Part shown: one piece after another, positions 54,079 to 64,000 of the stretch
Numbering within the stretch: position 1 is the first letter of the stretch
Layout: the number at the start of each line of letters is the position of its first letter
Source of the DNA: Tricholoma matsutake
Taxonomy: Eukaryota > Basidiomycota > Agaricomycetes > Agaricales > Tricholomataceae
Assembly (NCBI GenBank): GCA_026075535.2
Contig: AP026548.1
Coordinates: 744,001 to 808,000, forward strand
Direction of reading: 5' to 3'
DNA: 64,000 nt
Made by a program: the position numbers and the translations under genes
The notes under the pieces: generated by a model
What the model saw: only the letters and a program-made list of their open reading frames with translations
Databases searched by the model: none
Told to the model about the DNA's origin: nothing

Positions 54079-55707
54079 TGTACTTGTTGGCTATGAGCTC
54101 AAATCAAAAGTGTATCATTGTTATGATCAGAAAACTGGCAAGGTATATAGCTCATACCATGGCAGGTTTGTTGAAAGCCATAATGGCCATGTACTGTTGC
54201 CTGCACTGCATGATGAACTGGCTCAAACAGAAGAGACTCCTCCATTGACTTTCACCCCTGTCGACATCCATGATGATGACATCACTGTACCCAATACAGG
54301 ACCTGTTGATGACTTACCCATAGATGAGCCTGTTGCAACAGACACTCCTGAGCCAGGAGCCTCAGATCCACACAGATCCACCAGAGTGCCAATTCCTACT
54401 GATAAACATCCAAATGGAGGCCAAGCCACTACCAGACTAGGTCAAGCTATCCATGATTCACAAGAATCTGCAGAGCATATAAAGGAGCAACGTATGGAAC
54501 AGAAGCAAATCTTGGAAGGGCTCCATGATGTCATCACGCCTACACCTGTTGATCATGATTGAGCCAATCAGCAATTGATTGAAGACCCTACACTTGGTGA
54601 TCAGGCACATCAATTACACACATTGATCTCGGAGATGTCTGATATAGATCCCAGATCACTACAATTTGAAGATGACCTGCATACCTGGGAGGAAGCCCAG
54701 AACTCGGCAGATTCTGAGCACTGGGAGGAAGGCTACCACAAGGAACACAAGTCCCTAAAAGACATGCAAGTCTACAAATTAGTTCCAAGAGCCAACATAC
54801 CACAGGGGCACCACATATGTAAGGGTCACCCAGTCTTCCACATCAGGATGGCACTCCAGTGCATTGGAAGGTATGCCTTGTTTTCAAAGGATTTGAACAG
54901 ATTTACAGCAAAGATTACACAAAAACTAGTTCGCCTACTGCATGCATGGAATCTTGGTGGATTCTCCTGCACATTGCCACCTCGCTTGGCTGGGACGCGC
55001 AACAAATTGATGTCAAAACTGCATTTCTCTATGGACTCTTACCGGCTGATGAGATTCAGTATATGGAACAACCAACTGGTTTTGTAGAAGTTGGGAAAGA
55101 AGATTGGGTATGGGAGCTACAGTGAGGACTTTATGGTATGAAACAGAGTGGACACATCTGGAATCAAACACTGAATGCACAGATGATTTCTTGGGGTTTA
55201 ACAAGACTCTCATGCAAATTGTGCATCTACTATCGTAAGGCTAACACTGGAGCTATTGTAGCAGTGGTCCATGTCAATGACTACCTGTCCATTGCTAGTC
55301 AGAAAGAGGAGAATGAACAGTTCAAAGACCAAATGCAAAAAGTCTGGACAATTTCAGATCTGGGAACAGCATGGTTCATTGTTGGTATTGCAATCACTTG
55401 GGACAGGATACATCGAACTGTCAATCTATCACAAATGGCATTAATTGACAAAATTGTGTCCCAGTTTGGTCAATCTGACGCACACCCCCTATCTGCACCA
55501 ATGGAACTGGGACAGAAACTTTGCCACATTGACTGCACCGCACTCCCTGTCAATGAACAAGCCAAATTATCAAACTTACCCTATTGTTCCTTGGTTGGGT
55601 GCCTATTATACCTGGCCATCTCAACGTGTCCGGATATCTCATTTGCCATCCAACAACTTTCACAATTTTTGGACTCTTATTCCTTGATTTCTTTCCTATT
55701 TCACTGA
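54079..55707 (+). pseudogene. pol: Copia-3 integrase C-terminus and reverse transcriptase
   Basis: Past the MITE the frame continues VLVGYELKSKVYHCYDQKTGKVY (integrase C-terminal region) and a Pro/Asp/Glu-rich linker up to a TGA at 54560. RT starts near 54700 (SEHWEEGYHKEHKSLKD) and after a frame change has QQIDVKTAFLYG and EIQYMEQPTGF. The catalytic motif reads HVNDYLSI instead of the YVDD usual in Ty1/copia, so one catalytic Asp is lost. Then come TVNLSQMALIDKIV and YCSLVGCLLYLAIST, and the frame breaks off in SQFLDSYS at about 55680. RNase H and the 3' LTR are missing. Confidence 0.87.
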
Positions 55708-56130
55708 TCACATATTTCTCATACCTACTGTTTCTCTAGCAATGTTTCAGCTTCAACTTATTTGCTTACTCTTATTTATAGCCAGTAGGTATAAAAGCCT
55801 GACAGTTGTACCGATTCCAGAGGAAGAATTAAGTTTCATTTTATCCTGTCTCCCAAGGGGGAACTGGGCCATTGTTCCATGACCCTAGGGGTCTGGCCCA
55901 AAGGGCTTGAATTTTTTACTATTTTTAGCCCCAAACTCAACACATTAGTGACTTTGTTGACATAACTTCAACTTCAAATGTCTTGCACATTCTGAATGTA
56001 ATAAAAATGATTTTTTTGGCTCACTCCAATGTGCTGGTATCAAAATGCAACATTTACATTGGCACCAGTGGTTCAATGATGAAGACAAAAGTAGGCTTTT
56101 AAAGGCTTTCAACTATTTCAGACATGTAAA
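55708..56130. other. No gene recognised
   Basis: The sequence after the Copia-3 truncation contains a pyrimidine-rich stretch, a GTATAAAAGCC box (55790-55800), and an imperfect palindrome around GGGCCATTG...GGTCTGGCCC (55867-55901). It could be part of another LTR. It ends at CATGTAAA, the left duplication of composite element copy B. Confidence 0.4.
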
Positions 56131-56389
56131 GGAGGTCTTTACACTCCCCCCCCCAATCCGAGTGGAGTCCACTTGGACACTTGGACTGTCTGAGTACTGT
56201 CCAAGGACTTTGCTTGGACTTTGCTTGGACTTCTTTGGCTGAAAGTCCTGCCAAACTAAATGTCCAGTCTGAGCTGAGTCCAAGCTGAGTCCTCAGACTG
56301 TCCGAGCATCTGAGCAGAGTCTGAGTGGACCAGGACTCATACAATCCTAGGACTGTCTGAGTTGCTTATATAATTGACTGAAAAATCAG

Positions 56390-56470
56390 TGGCTACCACA
56401 GGGATTGAACCCTCATAGTCACATGATAAAGTACATTTAAGGCAACAATATAACTGTTAGACTAAAGTAT
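56390..56470 (-). other. tRNA-like sequence with A and B boxes (copy B, left)
   Basis: On the minus strand TAGTCTAACAG (56454-56464) is the A-box-like element, two mismatches from copy A, and GGGTTCAATCCC (56401-56412) is an intact B box. The B box is conserved between copies while the A box has drifted. Confidence 0.5.
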
Positions 56471-56703
56471 CATTACAGGTAGATAGTTTTATCTCTCTAT
56501 GTACTGCCCTGGCTGTGATGACAAATCAACACAGCCGCATCACCAACAATGATGCCAGCTCATCATCGTTCATCATCGTTCACCACCAACCACCACCACC
56601 ACCACCACCACTCGACGACAATGCCTCCCTCCCACATCCCACTGCTGCCACTGCCCCCTGAGAACCCCACAGCCATGGGCCCCATGCCAGCACACGACGA
56701 AAT

Positions 56704-56804
56704 GGGCCCAAATAATGATAGAGTCATTTGGGCCCCAGGTGAGTTTTTTCTTTTTTCTTTTCTCATGTTTTCTTTAAGCTAACACATTTTTTCATTATTT
56801 ATAG
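56704..56804 (+). other. Hairpin-intron cassette B1
   Basis: Palindrome GGGCCCAAAT...ATTTGGGCCC (56704-56735) then CAG|GTGAGT. The 66-nt intron-like segment 56739-56804 has AAGCTAAC and ends TTATAG. The donor, branch site and acceptor are identical to A1, while the palindrome loop has changed. Confidence 0.74.
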
Positions 56805-57031
56805 GTTATATCTATACTGTAGCAGCACAATGACCCAAAACCACCAAACGAGGAACAATGACGAGACCACAACCCAGCAGCCGCCCCCACCAGTACGAGC
56901 AACTGCTCACATGGGAGAGAGTGGCTGCTAACGACAACAACAATGACAGGGAATGATGACACCACCTGCCCCAGCCCTATGAGCCACTGCTCGTAGGGTG
57001 GACAATGGGTGGAACAACAACAATTAGGGGA

Positions 57032-57120
57032 GACCCAAGAGACATCAACATCTCTTGGGTCCCAGGTAACCTTTTTTCCTTTTCTCATTTCATTTTTCGA
57101 TGCTAACTATCTTTTTATAG
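57032..57120 (+). other. Hairpin-intron cassette B2
   Basis: Palindrome GACCCAAGAGA...TCTCTTGGGTC (57032-57061) then CCAG|GTAACC. The 55-nt intron-like segment 57066-57120 has ATGCTAAC and ends TTATAG. The donor is slightly weaker than in A2 (GTAACC against GTAAGT). Confidence 0.7.
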
Positions 57121-57210
57121 GTACAAACTACTACTGGCAATGATGATGACAGGGGGACACCACCACCACCACTGCTGCGAGCCCCTGCTTTCAGGGTGGA
57201 AGGTGAGGGT

Positions 57211-57336
57211 GAAGAGACGAGGGGGAAGGGAGATGAGGGGGAAGGGAGACAAGAGGGAAGAGAGATGAGGGGGAAGGGAGATGAGAGGGAACGGAGACGA
57301 GAGGGAACGGAGATGAGAGGGAGGGGAGATGACAAC
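57211..57336 (+). repeat. 16-bp purine-rich tandem repeat (about 8 units)
   Basis: Units follow GAAGGGAGATGAGGGG with substitutions (GAACGGAGACGAGAGG, GAAGAGAGATGAGGGG and so on), seven at exactly 16 bp and the first at 14. The corresponding place in copy A (about 21668-21705) has only about two units, so the array expanded in copy B. One strand is all purine except a few C or T. Confidence 0.85.
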
Positions 57337-57694
57337 GAGTGGGGACACCCACAATGACACCCGCCCCATGCCTATGAGCATCTGCTCATGGGGTGGTTCA
57401 GGGGGGAGAAGAATGGGGACAGGAGAGCAAGATGGCCAGGGGATGACCCAGAGAGAGACAAATGCCACCACGAGCAACTGTTGCTTGTGGTGGGTGTTTT
57501 TAATTTATTTTTATAATTGATAGTTACAGCCCCCTCCCCTTGAGCTTGCAAGGGGAGGGCTTAGTATTATTTTAATTACCCATATTAATTACCCCTCACA
57601 CAGATGCGAGGGGGTCAATTTAATAATCTATGCATGATATATATAAAAATTAGATTTCAGTAATAAATAGATATGATGTATGTAACTTGAAATG

Positions 57695-57785
57695 ACTACT
57701 TGGCTTAAGTGGTAGAGTGTGCATGTTTTGTCATCATGTGATTGCTAGTCCAGAAGGCTGTTGGTTCAATTCCTGCTGTGCACAC
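57695..57785 (+). other. tRNA-like sequence with A and B boxes (copy B, right)
   Basis: TGGCTTAAGTGG (57701-57712) is the A box and GGTTCAATTCC (57763-57773) an exact match to the usual B-box consensus. It is otherwise similar to copy A at 22045-22135. Confidence 0.57.
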
Positions 57786-58015
57786 ATTATTTTGTGAGAC
57801 TTATAAGACTTTCTCTAAGACTGGAACTTGGACTTTACTTGGACAGTACTTTAGAAGGTGTAAATAAATGCACAATTGATGTTGTCCAAGCAAAGTCCAA
57901 GTGCAGTCCGAGTGTCTGAGCAGAGTCCGAGTGGACTGGGGGGGGGGGGAGTGTAAAGTACTGCATGTAAAGTGCTTTTTAAAAGAATAAAGGGCCTAAA
58001 TATGATGTTTCAACA

Positions 58016-58174
58016 ATGGCATGCTGTCCACTGTGTGGTGAAGAAGGTTTGCAAGGGCTCAAGCAACACCAAGGGAAGAAGAAACATCTGGGAAATGTTG
58101 AAAAGAAGAAGAAAGATGAACAAAAGGGGAAGAACTTGACCTTATTCTCTTTTCTGCAAGAGGGAGCCAACTGA
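58016..58174 (+). CDS. Short C2H2-type zinc-finger ORF
   Basis: An open frame of 52 codons starts MACCPLCGEEGLQGLKQHQGKKKH, a single CX2CX10HX5H finger, followed by a Lys-rich stretch and a TGA stop. Such single fingers occur at the ends of fungal transposon proteins and in U1-like proteins. No continuation was found beyond the stop, so this may be a fragment. Confidence 0.35.
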   Translation: MACCPLCGEEGLQGLKQHQGKKKHLGNVEKKKKDEQKGKNLTLFSFLQEGAN

Positions 58175-59436
58175 TGCCAGGGTCACTAGAGAGGCTGCAA
58201 GCTCATCTCGCATTGTGGTTGGCCCACTCAACTACCAGAGAGTGCAGTCAGGGATGATAAAACAATGGGGAAGGCAAGCCAAAAATTATGTCTTTTCTTA
58301 CTAATTCTTAGTTCCAATAAAATTTGCTCATGTTTTTTTGTGAGACCTCCTTTTTTGGCCTGACCTCTCCTTTTTTGGGGGGTAGGGGAGGGGGGTGGGG
58401 TCAGGCCACCACTTGTTAAAAAATTTGCCTACCCTGGGCAGTTTTTGCAATCCCAGTTCCCCCCTTGGTCTCTCCTCATCTCTCAGACTCACTGAACGTG
58501 TGCTGATACTGTTGCCTGGTGTCACACTATCATCACACTTGCCTGGCCCATCAAATTCAAGTCGGGTTTCTGTCTCATCTGCATGTTAACCCTAGCATGA
58601 TAGCAAAGGAGTTGTTTTCTGGGAGGAAGGGTATGGGCACATTTAGCATGTTCTGATAGTACATTTGAGAAGCAGGAATCAAGGATAGGAGAAACTCAAG
58701 TGATCTGGCTCTTGGTAAGGCCAAAAGGTACTACACCGGAGAATGCCGAGATTATATGAGTATGACTCAGAGCATCATCACTCCTTAAACCATTCCACCC
58801 ACAATATGGTCATCATTCTCTATGGTGGAAATCACCAACTATTATTGTCAGGACTCCATACTTTCCTTGAAATTTGACATTGGCACTGTGCTAGCTACTG
58901 TCATGCAGCCACTTACTCATTCACCTCCAGCCAGGTGCTCCTCATTCTTCTTGGTGGTGTGCCCACTATCATTGACAGCCATCAAAGCACAGGCCAGCTT
59001 GTCCTTGGGACCACCAGATCAAAGCTGAAGCCATTCATCAAACCACACCAGATCCCAACTTTGACTTTAGTGCTTATCTGCAGTGCAATGATCGTGTAGG
59101 ATGAGAGATATTGTACTATCAGCAGATGGAATCCACTTTCCGGCTGCACCTCAGCCTGCATCTTACTATCTGTCTTAACACCCTGAACATGGACCAAACC
59201 TTGTAACCTGCATTGTACTCCCAACTTCAGTTCTGGCTCCATCCCGACCCCAGCCTTATAAAATATCTCCTTACTCTTTCCATAACCTCCCCAACTCCAT
59301 CTTTCTGCCCCTTGTCAACCCTAATTTCTGCCCAAATCTGCCATTGTTGTCTTCAAATCTCAAGGGTTCACTATTTTTGCATTATCATCATTGACACTCC
59401 ACCTTTTCCTGGGAGTTCCAAGATCTATATAGAGGT
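58175..59436. other. No gene recognised
   Basis: The region includes a G-rich tract (58376-58404) and short frames on both strands without motifs. A CT-rich stretch from about 59240 precedes the gypsy fragment and could be part of its leader. Confidence 0.35.
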
Positions 59437-60419
59437 ATGAACAGAAGTATTTTCACCAATGATGCCCACAATGTCAGTTTGATTCATCACATATGTTTTG
59501 TTTTCCATGGCTTCATCACCCATGCATTTATTCATATTGCAGGAACTGGCATGCAGGAGGAGCTTGAGGATGATGACCATGTGGGCAATAAGAAGTCTTG
59601 TGCTCCCTGCAACAAGCAGAAGTCCAAGCCCAAGGCTACACATGAGCAAATCATGCCAGTAGAGATTGTCATGGGTAAAAAGAAAGCATTCGCTGCTTGT
59701 AATGCTTCTCCCAAATTGGGAAAAGCTTAACCCTCTGTGCACCAGTGCCCACCCATGTCCATCTGACGGATGGATCTTGGGTTGTGAATTTCAAGTCTGC
59801 TCCTCAGTTTCTCTTTTCTATGTCTGGTTCTTCTCTTTATTCTCCTTCTCATTTCTTAATTTCCATTCAACTTTCTTTTCCCAATCATAAACCTATCAAT
59901 ACCTATGCTCTTGTTGACAGTGGGGCCTCTGCATCCTGTATTTTAGAGTGCTTTTCATCACGTCATTCTTTAACTGGACATCTGAAGGACGTCCCAGTTC
60001 CCATAGTGGCAGTTGATGACCATCCTATTGCATCTGGACTGATCACCCATGATGTACTCACTGCCATTTCTGTTGGGGCTCATACCAAAATATGACCCCT
60101 CACAGTTGTTTCCATTGGCTATCCAGTCATTCTTGGTTTGGATTGGCTTTGTCACCATAATCCCAAGATTGATTGGGCTGAGGCTAATCTCTCACTCAAT
60201 TGTTGTGGTCTTTCTTGTACTCACCCTGTTACTGCTACTGCTAGAGACTTTGGTCTCATGCCTAACATTTCTTCCTCCTCTTTTAACTCTGTTACTTCTC
60301 TTGGTTTAGGCTTTGGTCTATCTGACCCTATTTCTGTTGCTATTAAGGGGCTCTCCACTGTTCCACCACCACCTCCTCCTAGTCCTATTGTTACCCCTGC
60401 CAATACAGCATCAGACCAT
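59437..60419 (+). pseudogene. Gypsy-3 protease region
   Basis: A short upstream frame (59437-59730) has SCAPCNKQKSKPKA. The frame starting near 59745 reads YALVDSGASASCIL, the retropepsin active-site motif (about 59907-59945). After a TGA at 60093 it continues in the same frame with VILGLDWLCHHNPKIDWAEANL, the protease C-terminal signature of Ty3/gypsy, and a Pro-rich linker. It is interrupted at 60420 by repeat R2. Confidence 0.82.
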
Positions 60420-61459
60420 TGATGATACTCGACCCAGAAAAACCACCAAATATGCCGATGAGGCAATTGATGATGTTATGCAAGTCAGAGGAAGGGCATG
60501 AGATGTTCTGAATGTCCATGGTCAGACCAATTGTAAGGCAACTGGTTAATATTGACTGTAAATATAGTCCAACAAGAGAAGAAGGTGTTTGGCAAGGTCT
60601 GATGTGGTATCGATTGATATTGATGAAGATCAATAAGAACAATGTCAAACAATGTATATCAATGAAGGTCAATATGAGAACCTCAAGGAGTTTATTGAAG
60701 GACAATCATATCCAAAGACAATTGTCAATAACTGTGATGTGTCAGTTTGATTTCAAATGTTGGGACTAAGTGGGATGAGGGTCAATCAAGAGTGATACTG
60801 GTCAAAGAGGTTTCTCGACGATTGAGAAAACTTGTAGAAAGTTTTGATACTAGAAAAGAGTTCAGACTCTTAAGACTTTATACAAAGTGATATGTGAAGA
60901 TCATTCCTTTGCTTTTTTTACAGAGTAGATACTACAAGATTTTATATGTTTTGAGAGAAACTTCCTAGAATGGTATAGGAAACATGTGTAGGAACATGAG
61001 GCAAAAGGATATGAGATAGATCATGAGGCCAAATGAGACTGGAATTCAAACAAGGTGATATATCATCTGATGCAGGAGTAATAAGAATGCTTTTTAGTGC
61101 ATGGTACTTGATCATTGAGTCAACAAACATGGCACCTGATGTCGTTTGAAGTTCTCAAGTTCAATCGATAATGCTCGACGATGGTCGACAATGTTCGATT
61201 TTGGTCAATCTTGGTTGAAGTGATCAGATATGCTCGAGGTTTGTTCAGAGGGTTTGTAGGATGTTCCTATGTTGTGAAATGTAGTTTTGAAGGATGGTCG
61301 ATGTCGCTAGTGATATTTCAAGGTGGTCAATGTAATATTGGGATTGATAAACTTGGTTGAGAGTGGTCATGCTGCTTCTGGGACTTCATGGGAGTTAGGC
61401 AATGTGATTAGAATGTGGTTGTAATGCTGAATTGGCCCTTGAGCCAAGGAGACAACCTA
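60420..61459 (+). repeat. TCGA-rich dispersed repeat, copy R2
   Basis: It starts TGATGATACTCGAC and ends GGAGACAACCTA, collinear with R1 (23996-25303) in inverted orientation but with a shorter TCGA tract (about 61150-61220). It lies between protease and RT-linker pieces of a gypsy element, so it is probably an insertion there, though flanking ACCAT and TGACT do not form a duplication with the ends as drawn. Confidence 0.58.
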
Positions 61460-61950
61460 TGACTGTGTATCCACACTTTCTCCTGGTTTCACTTTTCTCA
61501 CTTCTTTTGTGCATTTGCATGGCTATGGTCACACTGCACCCTCTCTTACTACTCCCTCAACACCAAACATTTGAGTGGTCAGTTCTGCTAAATTTAGAAA
61601 AGCTGCAAAGAACTCCTTGGAACATGTTTGCCTTCTCTGGTTGCTCTCTGGCATTTATTTGTGTGACTGCCTCTTCCCCTGCTGATGACATTGATGAAAC
61701 CAACCCCCTACCTACCCCTTCTTCCTCTTCTCCTGACAACCCTTACCATTTTGTGCCAGACAAGTACATGCCTTGGGTAGATATGGTTTTCAATTCCACC
61801 AAATTTGACAAACTTGCTCAGCACCATCCTTATGACATTGAGATAGAGCTCAAAGGCAAAACACCCCCCTTTGGTCCAATTTACTGCCTAACACCCATTG
61901 AGCATGAAGCTGTTGCCAAATATGTCACATCCAATCTAAAGCATGGCCAT
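61460..61950 (+). pseudogene. pol: Gypsy protease-RT linker fragment (Gypsy-3 continuation?)
   Basis: An open frame ends KLAQHHPYDIEIELKGKTPPFGPIYCLTPIEHEAVAKYVTSNLKHGH, the conserved segment directly before the RT of Ty3/gypsy elements. It is cut at 61950 by hAT MITE 4; RT itself is not found beyond it. Orientation and domain order agree with the protease at 59437-60419, so both probably come from one element split by R2. Confidence 0.75.
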
Positions 61951-62767
61951 TAGTGTTTGCAGGTCCAGTCCATAGGACTGAAAAAAAGACCAAAACTGGA
62001 CTGAATTGGACCAGAAAAGACTGGACCAAAGGTCTATTTATGGACTGGTCTTTTGCAGTCCAGTTGCTGGTCTTTCATTTTAAAAAATATAGTAGGACTG
62101 ATGAAAAACCAGTTTAAACTGGTTACAACTGGTCTTTTGTCCCAAAGTGTGTTTGACCTTACGCCCACACATATTTACTTCATATTCGGTCCCTATATCA
62201 TCAAAAATGGTTAAGAATTGGTTGAGATATGACCAAAAACATTTTTGTATGAGTATTTTGTTGTATCAGAGCATTGCTTATTACCTTGAGCTATAATTTT
62301 TTTTGTACAGCTATATGACATCATAAATATAACAACAACACACCTAACCATCTGTACCATGTGATTTTACTGATTCAATAGCCCAAATGAGTTGTGACTA
62401 CAAACTACAAATTACCAACTATAAACCACAACTTGAATGCATGTCCTTTCAGTTTTGGCCATGTCTCAGTCAAATCTTGGCAGAATTCCTTAAAAGTTGG
62501 ACCAATCTACAGGAAATTACAATATCTATCTGCAAGTTTAATATATATATAAGGTATTAATTATAATTATTGAGATAATTATGGGTTATTTCCTATGAAA
62601 GATTTTATGACAAAAGACCAGTCCAAACCAGTTTTTTTTTGGTCCATGGACTGATTAGGACTGGTCCTAAATGGTCCGGTTGTGGTCCCCCAATGTCTGG
62701 GTTGGTCCTAGACCAGTTTCCCCATTTGGAAGTCAAAAACCAGACCAGACTGGACCTTTAAACACTA
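61951..62767. mobile_element. hAT-like MITE 4, no TSD visible
   Basis: Ends TAGTGTTTGCAGGTCCAGTC and ...CTGGACCTTTAAACACTA are inverted and the interior matches MITE 3 closely (AAAAACATTTTTGTATGAGTA, TTGAATGCATGTCC). Flanks ATGGCCAT and GCTTTGAG do not match, and the gypsy frame broken on the left does not resume on the right, so a deletion or rearrangement probably removed the right flank. Confidence 0.82.
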
Positions 62768-63235
62768 GCTTTGAGGACCTTCTGGGCCCCTCCAAGCAGA
62801 TGTCAAAGGAAAAACTGCACAATAGAATGGTCAGGCATTACATACTACAGTACATATTTGTCTCTCACATATGGTACACCACAATGGAGAATAAATGGGA
62901 AAAAAAATCCAACCCAATTACACTCCAAATATCCTCTTAAGTCCACCTTGAACTTTAGCTCATCCTCTCTGGGAATTCCCCAGACCTCTGATCTTCCTCT
63001 TTACCTTTGTCTTGAAATTAGGACACTTGACAAGGAGAAGGGTGCAACTTCTTATAAGTTGAAGCCAAGTCCTTTCTGTCCCTACACTTGGTACGGCACA
63101 TCAAGTAAACCTTGCCCAGAATCCCGTTGGGTTTCCTCTCCTGCTCAATCAATCCTTATCAACTTCTACCATCCGGGTACAACTGGAAATCCAATGACTT
63201 CCTCCCCCCAGCCCAGAACTTAACAGGTCTATAGC
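62768..63235. other. No gene recognised
   Basis: A plus-strand frame (62771-63223) is open for 150 codons with SSSLGIPQTSDLPLYLCLEIRTLDKEKG but shows no recognisable motif. It adjoins the end of a minus-strand copia RT near 63236. Confidence 0.3.
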
Positions 63236-63900
63236 TTGCCATTCTGAGGATAAAATGTTCTTCATATGTTCTATCATCACATTAGATGATGCAAAGAGAA
63301 GCGAGTCATCAATCCAGACAGCCATAATTCTGATGTTGTCTCCATCCCATCATATGTAAATGCAAGAATCCATGAGTAAGTGTTTGTAGCCGTGAGACTT
63401 GAGTTTTTCATCAGGCTGCTTATTCCATTCTCTCCCAGCTTGTTTTAGGCTGTAGAGAGTCTTGACCAGCCAACATACTTGGCCCATTTCATTCTCACAT
63501 CCCTCAGGTTGATGCATGTAAATTTCTTCTTGTAAAATGCCATTCAGGTAAGCCCCCTTGACATCCATCTGTTGCAATTGGAGTTTCTTTATAGGTACAA
63601 GGGCAAGAATTGCATGCAACATATCCATCCTAACAACAGGCAAATAGGTTTCCATATAATTGTAACCTGGCTGCTGTGCACATCCTTTTGCTACCAGTCT
63701 TGCTCATTTCCTAATTTCGTCCCCCTGGTTATCTCTTTTCTTAATAAAGATTCATTTATTGGAGATAGGGACTGCATTTGGAGGTTTCTACAAGTTCCCA
63801 AGTGCCCATCTCCTTCAGCAAATCCAACTCTTCCTTCATGGCTATTTGCCACTCTGGCCACTCTGGGGAGTTCCAAGCATCCTTTAGGCTGGTAAGTTCA
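63236..63900 (-). pseudogene. pol: Ty1/copia reverse transcriptase fragment (Copia-4)
   Basis: From about 63900 on the minus strand the sequence reads LKDAWNSPEWPEWQIAMKEEL and MGTWKLV, then after frame changes YMETYLPVVRMDMLHAILA, LQQMDVKGAYLNGILQEEIYMHQPEG and LVKTLYSLKQAGREWNKQ. A stop after SCIYI is followed by AVWIDDSLLFASS, where the YVDD motif is WIDD. It breaks off near 63236 in ILSSEW. RNase H is absent. The element extends left on the minus strand only to that point and may continue past the window edge upstream. Confidence 0.83.
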
Positions 63901-64000
63901 TCTCCAGCGATTATTGTGTATACATATGTTAAGTTCTGAGCTGAACAAATGAAGTCATCAGATTTCCAGTTGTACCTGGGCAGTAGAGTTGATAAGGGAA

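Larger units (their letters stand above)
56131..57963. mobile_element. Composite TIR element, copy B
   Basis: It has the same ends as copy A (AGGTCTTTACACTCC and GGAGTGTAAAGTACT), the same internal order, and CATGTAAA duplicated on both sides (56123-56130, 57964-57971; a ninth base also matches). It is 1,833 bp against 1,737 for copy A; much of the difference is an expanded 16-bp tandem repeat and longer subterminal GTCC repeats. It is in the same orientation as copy A, about 35.5 kb away. Internal features are listed separately. Confidence 0.83.

Overview
The window looks like transposon-packed chromosomal DNA of an Agaricomycete (mushroom-forming basidiomycete). Reasons: chromodomain-type Ty3/gypsy polyproteins, a Helitron with a Y2 Rep and Pif1-like helicase, a Tad/I-like LINE ORF1, gag and helicase families I associate with Agaricomycetes, and short (55-80 nt) GT-AG introns, some with a CTAAC branch site. 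Species cannot be told from sequence alone. Nearly everything is mobile DNA in several layers of nesting; at most two or three short stretches look like ordinary genes.

Layout. 1-5401: 3' two-thirds of a decayed Ty3/gypsy element with two extra 3' ORFs and its 3' LTR, inserted in a minus-strand Ty1/copia gag (5402-7322, 5' LTR 7381-7562), which is also split by a 1.03-kb hAT-like element (5574-6600). 7970-8835: a non-coding TIR element. 8910-14390: the 3' end of a second minus-strand copia, split by a 3.78-kb hAT-like element (9517-13293), itself carrying a solo gypsy LTR (11391-12022), and by a small hAT MITE (13424-14012). 14857-16273: LINE ORF1. 17169-19405: gag-type ORF. 20576-22312 and 56131-57963: two copies of an unusual composite element. 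22937-31765: remnants of a RecQ-like helicase, an F-box/LRR-like protein and unknown families, plus a TCGA-rich dispersed repeat (23996-25303; inverted relative 60420-61459).

32073-34130: a nine-exon gene whose splice sites join in frame. About 35090-48258: a decayed Helitron (N-terminal region, HUH/Y2 Rep, Pif1 helicase, and a C-terminal region resembling a ubiquitin-specific protease) interrupted by an almost complete 6.04-kb chromodomain gypsy element (36464-42500) with paired 426-bp LTRs and a perfect 5-bp TSD. 50319-55707: a third copia, interrupted by a hAT MITE (53233-54070). 59437-61950: gypsy protease and linker pieces split by the TCGA-rich repeat; 61951-62767: fourth hAT MITE; 63236-64000: copia RT on the minus strand.

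Two themes tie the window together. (1) In-frame stops in old elements are almost all TGA, commonly at expected Arg positions, and two imperfect 8-bp TSDs can each be explained by one ancestral CpG that became TpG on one side and CpA on the other, pointing to cytosine-methylation decay. (2) Four hAT-like insertions, of at least three TIR types, carry six copies of the same cassette: a GGGCCCAAA-type palindrome immediately followed by a canonical spliceosomal intron. In the two composite elements these sit between oppositely oriented tRNA-like (A/B box) sequences, among repeated mini-hairpins with a GGTGGA tail. I know no description of this arrangement; it is the most interesting signal here.
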